Under the pieces are notes generated by a model that searched no databases, was not told the origin of the DNA, and saw only the letters and a program-made list of their open reading frames with translations. Shown here in pieces: positions 1 through 5,136 of a DNA stretch of 9,027 nucleotides (position 1 is the stretch's first letter; each line of letters starts with the position of its first letter). A program made the translations under genes and the position numbers. The DNA is taken from positions 1 through 9,027 of the forward strand of contig DCIW01000139.1 of NCBI GenBank assembly GCA_002317225.1. The letters run 5' to 3'. The stretch comes from Prevotellaceae bacterium UBA1716. GTDB taxonomy: Bacteria > Bacteroidota > Bacteroidia > Bacteroidales > Bacteroidaceae.

Positions 1-1291
1 GAGTTCCACGACCAGTTGTGAAGAGTACGATATGACAACCACAACTTGCAAGAGCAGTACTTGCTACGAGGTCGTTTCCTGGAGCTGATAAGAGATTGAG
101 TCCCTTGACTTTAAGACGTTCTCCGTAAGGTAATACTCCAAGTACTGCACTCTTACCACACTTCTGTGTACAACCGAGTGCTTTCTCCTCAAGAGTACTG
201 ATACCACCAGCCTTATTACCAGGAGAAGGATTCTCACCAACAGGTTCGCCATGACTCAAGAAGTACTCCTTGAAATCGTTAACGAGAGTGACTGTTTCGT
301 TGAAGAGTTGTTCGTTTGGACATCGGTTCATAAGGATAGTTTCTGCACCGAACATTTCAGGAACCTCAGTTAAAACTGTAGTTCCGCCCTTGCTTACGAT
401 ATAATCTGAGAATACACCAAGAAGTGGATTAGCAGTGATACCAGAGAAACCATCCGAACCACCACACTTGAGACCAACACGGAGTTCGCTCAATGGCACA
501 TCTTCACGTTCGTCCTTCTTAGCAATGTTATAGAGTTCGGTGAGTATCTTAAGACCTTCTTCCACCTCATCACCTTGAACCTTCTGGCTAACCATCAAGC
601 GGATACGCTCCTTATCATAGTCACCAAGCATTTCCATAAATGCCTCAGGTTGATTGTTCTCGCAACCAAGACCTACCACAAGCACAGCACCTGCATTTGG
701 ATGAAGTACGAGGTCACGAAGCACCATACGAGTATTCTCATGGTCTTCGCTCAACTGCGAACAACCATAATTATGTGGATAAGCTACGATGCGAAGTTTC
801 ACATCCTCATTAGGCTTGATTTCATGTTCGAAGCGAGACTTAATCTGCTCAACCACACCGTTTACACAACCTACAGTTGGCACAATCCATACCTCATTAC
901 GAATACCAACCTCACCATTCTTGCGGCGATAACCCTTGAACGAAGTAGGGATGCTCTCATCGCTAAACCACTCATCATAAGCAGGATTGCTGAGTTCGCT
1001 CTTGCCTACAGGATTGTAGGTATAGTCAAGCAAACCTGCGAGATTAGTCTTGATATTTACATCGCAAACAAAGTCGCCAGCCTTATGGTCCTCCTTCAAA
1101 TGACCGATAGGGTAACCATACTTAATCACATCTTCACCCTCCTTGAGGTCGACAAGGAGAATCTTATGACCAGCAGGAACATCCTGATTGAGAGTGAGTT
1201 CCTGACCTTCCACGTTTACACATTCGCCTGCAGGGAGAGCTTCGATAGCAACAGCTACATTATCAGCAGGATTAATCTTAATAGTTTTCAT
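1..1291 (-). CDS. uxaA: Altronate dehydratase (partial, C-terminus off the left edge)
   Basis: UxaA (EC 4.2.1.7) dehydrates D-altronate to 2-keto-3-deoxy-gluconate in the cytoplasmic hexuronate (galacturonate) pathway. The gene begins MKTIKINPADNVAVAIEALP and stays open for 430 codons to the window edge. As I recall it, the E. coli protein is about 495 residues, so roughly the last 60 are missing here. An N-terminal SAF-type domain (about residues 5-90) is followed by the large dehydratase domain. The latter shows RNEVWIVPTVGCVNG (131-145), YGCSQL (175-180), KCGGSDGFSGITANP (275-289), ENPSPGNKAGG (353-363), GCTQKCG (373-379) and GLNLLSAPGND (397-407), which match UxaA block by block. One oddity is that the SAF-domain VHxHN segment of the E. 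coli enzyme reads VCDVN (75-79). The start is the ATG 31 bp after the AraC gene's stop. No promoter box lies in that gap, so cotranscription with the regulator is likely. Confidence 0.93.
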   Translation of the reverse strand, partial: MKTIKINPADNVAVAIEALPAGECVNVEGQELTLNQDVPAGHKILLVDLKEGEDVIKYGYPIGHLKEDHKAGDFVCDVNIKTNLAGLLDYTYNPVGKSELSNPAYDEWFSDESIPTSFKGYRRKNGEVGIRNEVWIVPTVGCVNGVVEQIKSRFEHEIKPNEDVKLRIVAYPHNYGCSQLSEDHENTRMVLRDLVLHPNAGAVLVVGLGCENNQPEAFMEMLGDYDKERIRLMVSQKVQGDEVEEGLKILTELYNIAKKDEREDVPLSELRVGLKCGGSDGFSGITANPLLGVFSDYIVSKGGTTVLTEVPEMFGAETILMNRCPNEQLFNETVTLVNDFKEYFLSHGEPVGENPSPGNKAGGISTLEEKALGCTQKCGKSAVLGVLPYGERLKVKGLNLLSAPGNDLVASTALASCGCHIVLFTTGRGT

Positions 1292-1322
1292 TCTTTAGAA
1301 TTATAGTTAGTTATTTATTCTG

Positions 1323-2228
1323 TTATTTTAGACTCTTATATTCCTTTGGAGTATAGCCTGTGTGCTGCTTGAAATACTTTGCAAAGAAACTCTGGTTGGG
1401 GAAGTTGAGTGTATTGCACACATCCTTCACCGAACGATTCTCAACCCTAAGCAACCCCTTAGCCTCAAGTATCACATAATCGGTAATCCAATCTGTCGCA
1501 TACTTTCCGCTCACTTCATGAATCACCGAACTAAGGTATTTCGGAGTGACACAAAGTTTGTCAGCATAGAACGTGACGTTCCTTTCCTCCTTATAGAAGT
1601 CTTGCACCTTTGCGATAAACAACGAAAATAGTTCCTCCTTTCGGTTTGAGGCCACAGGAATATTCTCCACTTTATAGTCAGCTGCAAAACTTTGGAACGC
1701 ATTGCAACGCAATATGTTAAGGTAGTTGCGTGCTACCTCCTCCTTGTATTGGTAATCCTTCTGAAACAACTTGTGCTTGACCGATTGATAGATGCTCATT
1801 GCTTCCTGCATGCTCGAATAATCGAGATGACGGATTGGGTTGTTCTTCGAAATGCGTGCAAACTCCAATCCCATTTTTACATCCATCGAGAAGTCGATGA
1901 AATCAGGGTTTACGGCCATAAGACCGCATTCTACATCATCGGAAACCGAAATTATTTGAAATAGCGAACCTGGAAGAATGGCACAGCAGTCGCCTTGATT
2001 CACCGTATAATCCTGCAGGTTCATCTTCATATTGATATAACCATGTCTGCAAAAAATTATAATCGCCATAGTCACCTGAACGGGAACAGTCATAATCTCC
2101 TCTCGTTCAGTGTACGAAAGTGGTCCGTTGAAATTATCTATAAGGAAAAGCTTTCCTGGGATTTGAGCAGAATTCTCATCCTCGGGAAAGTGGGAAAAGT
2201 TCATTTTTAGTATTTTATGTTGTATCAT
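1323..2228 (-). CDS. AraC-family transcriptional regulator
   Basis: A cytoplasmic DNA-binding regulator of 301 residues, the usual AraC/XylS length. The N-terminal half (about 25-120) is a cupin-like sensor region including VNQGDCCAILPGSLFQII. A helical linker follows (about 140-190), then a C-terminal double helix-turn-helix domain (about 200-301). The second recognition unit is FPNQSFFAKYFKQHTGYTP (276-294), the AraC signature of a FxxxFKxxxGxTPxxYR type. It lies directly upstream of and in the same direction as uxaA, with a 31-bp gap, so its probable role is control of hexuronate catabolism; the inducer is not visible. The first ATG is used here. A second in-frame Met at residue 9 (ATG at 2204) is a plausible alternative, because the upstream -7 box leaves a leader of only about 10 nt for the first one. 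The family call is firm; the regulon is inference. Confidence 0.9.
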   Translation of the reverse strand: MIQHKILKMNFSHFPEDENSAQIPGKLFLIDNFNGPLSYTEREEIMTVPVQVTMAIIIFCRHGYINMKMNLQDYTVNQGDCCAILPGSLFQIISVSDDVECGLMAVNPDFIDFSMDVKMGLEFARISKNNPIRHLDYSSMQEAMSIYQSVKHKLFQKDYQYKEEVARNYLNILRCNAFQSFAADYKVENIPVASNRKEELFSLFIAKVQDFYKEERNVTFYADKLCVTPKYLSSVIHEVSGKYATDWITDYVILEAKGLLRVENRSVKDVCNTLNFPNQSFFAKYFKQHTGYTPKEYKSLK

Positions 2229-2232
2229 AAAT

Positions 2233-2242
2233 CCAAATTTGG
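2233..2242. promoter_or_regulatory. CCAAATTTGG palindrome, possible operator
   Basis: A perfect 10-bp palindrome between the AraC-gene -7 box and its start codon, overlapping the predicted transcription start. The position would suit a site for autoregulation, but AraC proteins usually bind longer direct repeats, and an AT-rich 10-mer can arise by chance. Confidence 0.2.
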
Positions 2243-2244
2243 GA

Positions 2245-2252
2245 CAAATTTA
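2245..2252 (-). promoter_or_regulatory. Candidate -7 promoter box for the AraC gene
   Basis: Read on the minus strand this is TAAATTTG, a match to the Bacteroidetes -7 consensus TAnnTTTG, ending 16 nt before the AraC-gene ATG. The only upstream TTG is too close (12-nt gap) to be a standard -33 element, so the promoter is supported by one half only. Confidence 0.45.
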
Positions 2253-2295
2253 ATAAAAATATAGCAATCACCTATTATAATTGGAGAAAAATAAC

Positions 2296-2303
2296 TAATT
2301 TTG
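2296..2303 (+). promoter_or_regulatory. Candidate -7 promoter box for the M6 protease gene
   Basis: TAATTTTG fits TAnnTTTG and ends 18 nt before the protease ATG at 2322. No TTTG is found at the normal 17-23 nt upstream spacing; a TTG at 2281 leaves only 12 nt. The site therefore rests on the -7 box and its position in the divergent intergenic region. Confidence 0.45.
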
Positions 2304-2321
2304 CACTCAAATTCAATAGAT

Positions 2322-3929
2322 ATGAAAAGAATACTAACAATATTATTTGCATCTGTGCTGACTTTCTCAGTATCAGCACAACGACGTTACCACGTTGAAA
2401 ACTTGACTGATTACAGCAAATTCCAGTCATCACCAAGGGGACAAAATCGTATTGGAGTACGTGAATCAGCACCACTTCCTTGTACGGGTTCTCCAAAGAT
2501 ACCTGTTGTTCTTGTACAATTCTCAGATAAAAGTTTTGCATCTGATACCATTTTTAATAAGGAAATAGAGCATTCTGATGAGAATGTGAAGAAGTTCTAT
2601 GAGCGTTTCTGTAATGGTTCGGGTGTTGAAGATGAAGATTACCGATTTACAATAGGTAGTGTAGGTCCTGTGAAAGACTACTTCATGAAGCAGTCAGCAG
2701 GTCAATTCTCGCCTGAGTTTGTGATTATCGGTCCGATAACTCTCACAAAATCATGGCAGTATTACGGTAATGATACCAATTCGGCAAAGGACATGTACAT
2801 CAGTCAGTTCTATTCTGAATCGCTTAAGGGTGCAATCAACCTTGGTGTAGATTGGACACAGTTTGATAACAATAAGGATGGAATTACAGACTTTGTATTC
2901 TTCATCTATGCTGGAGAAGGTCAGAACGCATATGGTACTCTTGCCGACATTAAGGAACATAACAAGAATTATCCAGACGAACAGTGGCCAGAAGAAAAAG
3001 CAAATCTCATCTGGCCAAAAGAAATGGCTTCGCAGACAACTGTCGGCGGACAGAAGTTTGGTGGCTGCGGATGTACAAACGAGTTGTATAAATCATCTGT
3101 TGACGGTATCGGAACCATGTGCCACGAACTCTCACACGGACTTGGACTTCCCGACTTCTATGATACCACTTACAATGCGTTCGGACTTGATTATTGGGAC
3201 ATTATGGACTCGGGCAACTATTGCTGTGTAGGACGTTGTCCATGCAACTATAGTTCGTACGAAAGGGATTTTATGGGTTGGCAGAAGCTTGAAACGCTCA
3301 ACCTCACCGAAGGACAGACTGTTACTCTTGAGCCAATTTCGAATAATGGAAAGGGATACAAACTCATCAATCCTTCAAATAGTGATGAGTACTATATTCT
3401 TGAAAACCGCCAGTCCACAGGGTACGACCAGTATATTGGATTTGTGTCTGGAGGAATGCGAACTCAGTACGGAAAGAACAACGGACTCCTCATCTTCCAT
3501 GTTGATTATCTCCGTTCTTCTTGGACAACTAATACTGTCAATACATCACAAGTTCACCAACGCCTGACAATCCTTCCTGCCGATGGCCAGTTGATTACTA
3601 GTATTAATGGATATACCGATGAATACTTCAAGTCGATGATTGGCGACCTCTATCCAGGTGCAAACAACATTACGAATGTTCCTTCTTCGCGATTTAAGTG
3701 CTTCAAGGGTGATAACCTTGTAACCGAAATCACAAAAATCACACAAAATGAGGACGGCACCGTAACGGTTGAACTTAATGGTGGAGACAAGACTGCAATC
3801 AATGATTTGCTCTCCAACCAAGACATAAATGTTGATGCTTCAACCATCTACGACCTTTCGGGTAGAGTGGTGAAGAAGCCATCTAAGGGCATCTATATAA
3901 AGGGCGGCAAAAAATATTTTGTAAAATAA
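2322..3929 (+). CDS. Secreted M6-family (immune inhibitor A-like) zinc metalloprotease
   Basis: A predicted secreted zinc endopeptidase of 535 residues. A signal peptide occupies residues 1-19, with likely cleavage in SVSA|QRRYH. The catalytic domain starts near residue 58 (PKIPVVLVQFSD). It carries a DNNKDG calcium-loop-like motif (182-187) followed by DFVFFIYAGEG. The zinc site is HELSHGLGLPD (268-278), in which H268, H272 and D278 are the expected ligands and E269 the catalytic base. WDIMDSG (292-298) supplies the following Met (M295) typical of the M6 family. A beta-rich region (about 325-490) follows. The protein ends in a tail, IYDLSGRVV...KGIYIKGGKKYFVK (509-535), like those on many Prevotella secreted proteins. 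It is unusually rich in cysteine around the active site (residues 249, 251, 267, 301, 302, 306, 308). ATG 2322 is preferred over an in-frame TTG at 2301 because the signal peptide starts there. It appears monocistronic and divergent from the AraC gene. The substrate is unknown. Confidence 0.88.
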   Translation: MKRILTILFASVLTFSVSAQRRYHVENLTDYSKFQSSPRGQNRIGVRESAPLPCTGSPKIPVVLVQFSDKSFASDTIFNKEIEHSDENVKKFYERFCNGSGVEDEDYRFTIGSVGPVKDYFMKQSAGQFSPEFVIIGPITLTKSWQYYGNDTNSAKDMYISQFYSESLKGAINLGVDWTQFDNNKDGITDFVFFIYAGEGQNAYGTLADIKEHNKNYPDEQWPEEKANLIWPKEMASQTTVGGQKFGGCGCTNELYKSSVDGIGTMCHELSHGLGLPDFYDTTYNAFGLDYWDIMDSGNYCCVGRCPCNYSSYERDFMGWQKLETLNLTEGQTVTLEPISNNGKGYKLINPSNSDEYYILENRQSTGYDQYIGFVSGGMRTQYGKNNGLLIFHVDYLRSSWTTNTVNTSQVHQRLTILPADGQLITSINGYTDEYFKSMIGDLYPGANNITNVPSSRFKCFKGDNLVTEITKITQNEDGTVTVELNGGDKTAINDLLSNQDINVDASTIYDLSGRVVKKPSKGIYIKGGKKYFVK

Positions 3930-3946
3930 TTGCTAAAATATTTTGT
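3911..3946 (+). repeat. Two direct copies of a 12-bp AT-rich word around the protease stop
   Basis: AAAATATTTTGT occurs at 3911-3922 (last codons of the protease gene) and again at 3935-3946, 24 bp apart. The second copy contains the TTTG used as the -33 element of the next promoter. The repeat may be a regulator site or simple AT-rich chance similarity. Confidence 0.3.
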
Positions 3947-3972
3947 CGTTTCGTTTGAATGCTCTATATTTG
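3942..3972 (+). promoter_or_regulatory. Strong Bacteroidetes-type promoter driving the non-coding region
   Basis: TTTG at 3942-3945, a 19-nt spacer, then TATATTTG at 3965-3972 matches both the -33 and -7 elements at the usual spacing. It is the only fully matching promoter in the window. Transcription should start near 3979, about 325 nt ahead of the methyltransferase ATG. Confidence 0.75.
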
Positions 3973-4002
3973 CAATGTCAAACAAAGTTGAAACGATGTT
4001 AG

Positions 4003-4017
4003 ACGATTGTCAATCGT
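4003..4017. repeat. 15-bp near-perfect palindrome at the start of the leader
   Basis: ACGATTG-T-CAATCGT is symmetrical apart from its central base and lies about 25 nt downstream of the predicted transcription start. In RNA it could form a 6-bp hairpin with a 3-nt loop. In DNA it resembles an operator for a dimeric repressor. Confidence 0.45.
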
Positions 4018-4263
4018 GACAAAATAGCAAAATTGAAATACAGCCGGGATTCAGGATCGATCGGGATACTCATCAAATTTAACACTGAAACCGAGATACT
4101 TTTGCTTTACAATGGCGGGCCGCGCCACAGGGTCGCATAGTCTTCGAGCTATGAGTTTCGGCTCTCACGGTAACTCTTCGAGTCGGCGGATTACAAAGGA
4201 AAGCGAAAACTCAAATCTTATCATATCGGAGTTTCATCACATCTCCTCCCGGCTTTTTATACT

Positions 4264-4297
4264 GAAGGGCAAGGAAATTCCTTGTCCTTCTTTTTAT
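4264..4297 (+). terminator. Intrinsic terminator immediately before the methyltransferase start
   Basis: GAAGGGCAAGG (4264-4274) pairs with CCTTGTCCTTC (4280-4290) in an 11-bp stem with one G-U pair and an AAATT loop, followed by TTTTTAT. It ends the structured RNA 8 nt upstream of the next ATG. Readthrough would be needed to express that gene from the visible promoter. Confidence 0.8.
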
Positions 4298-4305
4298 CAC
4301 TTAAT

Positions 4306-5082
4306 ATGGCACTTTCCAATATCGAAAAGCATTATAACAAGCATCCTGAGGACAAGCGACTCCTTCGCAGGCACGGCATTGTGGAGTTTGAAACCACAAT
4401 GCACCATCTGCATCGCTTTCTTCGCCCCGAATACACTATTCTCGACATCGGAGCGGGAACAGGAAGATATACTTCCGCACTTATGGCTGAAGGCTATAAG
4501 GTAAAGGCAGTCGAACTCGTACAACGCAATATAGATGTCTTTCTCAAGCGAGAACCGACAGCAGATGTGGTCAAGGGTGATGCTCGCAATATGCCGTTCC
4601 TTCCAGATTCGTCAGCTGATGTGACTCTTCTGCTTGGTCCCCTCTATCATCTTATTAGTGATGAGGAGAAACTGAAGGCACTCAACGAGGCAAAGCGAGT
4701 GACTAAACCAGATGGACTCATCTTTGTTGCATACTTAATGAACGAATACAGCATCCTTTCCTACTGTTTCGATGAAGAGCGAATCGGTGACCTTATGGCT
4801 CGTGGAGTAGTGGATAGCGAGTTCCATATCCAATCGGAGGAAGGCGAACTCTATGATTATGTGCGTATCGAAGATGTCAACCGACTGAACGAGCAGGCGG
4901 GATTGGAGCGTGTCACCATTTTCTCTCCCGATGGAGCGGCCGACTATATGCGTACCCGACTTAACCAAATGAGCGAAACGACATTCTCCCTTTTCATCGA
5001 ATATCAAAAACGCATATCCGAACGCCCCGACCTAATCGGTGCAGGAAGTCATATTGTTGATGTAGTTAAATGCACAAAATAA
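4306..5082 (+). CDS. Class I SAM-dependent methyltransferase
   Basis: A 258-residue soluble methyltransferase of the Methyltransf_11/25 type; the methyl acceptor cannot be read from the sequence. Motif I is ILDIGAGTGRYT (45-56), which binds SAM. The acidic residue after strand 2 is E70 (KAVELV), the adenine-contacting position is in KGDARNMPF (90-98), and motif IV is the LLLGPLYHL segment (108-116). This pattern is usual for small-molecule methyltransferases rather than DNA or rRNA ones. The C-terminal part (about 150-258) holds a helical insert and the last strands. ATG 4306 was chosen over an in-frame TTG at 4282, which lies inside the terminator stem. The gene sits behind an unusually long structured leader and terminator, and converges with the GH31 gene at a shared terminator. 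There is no operon partner on its strand. Family sure, function unknown. Confidence 0.88.
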   Translation: MALSNIEKHYNKHPEDKRLLRRHGIVEFETTMHHLHRFLRPEYTILDIGAGTGRYTSALMAEGYKVKAVELVQRNIDVFLKREPTADVVKGDARNMPFLPDSSADVTLLLGPLYHLISDEEKLKALNEAKRVTKPDGLIFVAYLMNEYSILSYCFDEERIGDLMARGVVDSEFHIQSEEGELYDYVRIEDVNRLNEQAGLERVTIFSPDGAADYMRTRLNQMSETTFSLFIEYQKRISERPDLIGAGSHIVDVVKCTK

Positions 5083-5125
5083 AAATTGGTTCTCCACTCA
5101 TTTGCGGAGAACCAATTTTGTTTTT
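5082..5125. terminator. Bidirectional terminator between convergent genes
   Basis: A perfect 14-bp stem pairs AAAATTGGTTCTCC (5082-5095) with GGAGAACCAATTTT (5106-5119) around a 10-nt loop. On the plus strand TTTTTATTT follows. On the minus strand the stem is followed by a T-rich run (the complement of 5074-5081). It overlaps the last base of the methyltransferase stop codon and lies 17 bp beyond the GH31 stop, so it serves both. Confidence 0.9.
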
Positions 5126-5136
5126 ATTTAGTTTGA

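Larger units (their letters stand above)
3979..4297 (+). ncRNA. Putative structured small RNA or attenuating leader, family unassigned
   Basis: This is a non-coding transcript of about 320 nt, bounded by a consensus promoter upstream and an intrinsic terminator at its 3' end. An 8-bp GC-rich long-range helix pairs AGCCGGGA (4043-4050) with TCCCGGCT (4247-4254) and encloses about 200 nt. Inside it, TTTT plus GCTTT (around 4100-4108) can pair with AAAGC plus AAAA (around 4199-4209) across one bulged G. Local hairpins form from UGGCG/CGCCA (4113-4127, GGCCG loop), from CATAG/CTATG (4136-4153) and from GAGTT/AACTC (4153-4176). GATACTC (about 4065-4071) can also pair with GAGTTTC near 4230 with one mismatch. 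I could not match it to tmRNA, RNase P, SRP, TPP, SAM-I or cobalamin consensus sequences. A divergent 6S RNA or an uncharacterised riboswitch-like leader remains possible. Both ends are approximate. Confidence 0.55.

Noticed and set aside
575..1306. Long plus-strand open frame of 243 codons opposite uxaA
   Set aside because: The minus strand encodes an unmistakable UxaA; the plus-strand translation has no recognisable domain and is a shadow of it.
2301..2321. TTG start giving a 542-residue protease
   Set aside because: It would add seven polar residues before a textbook signal peptide and overlaps the last bases of the -7 box.
3930..3947. AAAATATTTT as a terminator for the protease gene
   Set aside because: It is an AT-only 10-bp palindrome without room for a loop or a following T-run, and part of it is the -33 element of the next promoter.
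3996..4019. Seven-codon leader peptide MLDDCQS
   Set aside because: It has no ribosome-binding signal or codon bias pointing to attenuation by translation, and a frame this short is expected by chance.
4043..4254. Known riboswitch or housekeeping RNA (cobalamin, SAM-I, TPP, tmRNA, RNase P, SRP)
   Set aside because: The core sequences I know for each (for example the cobalamin GCCACTG box, SRP GGAAGGAAGC and RNase P GAGGAAAGTC) are absent. A divergent 6S RNA could not be excluded.
4282..4305. TTG start for the methyltransferase
   Set aside because: It lies inside the terminator stem; ATG 4306 gives a normal N-terminus.
4112..4504. A 130-codon plus-strand frame starting in the structured RNA
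   Set aside because: It runs through the terminator and out of frame into the methyltransferase gene, with no protein-like character.
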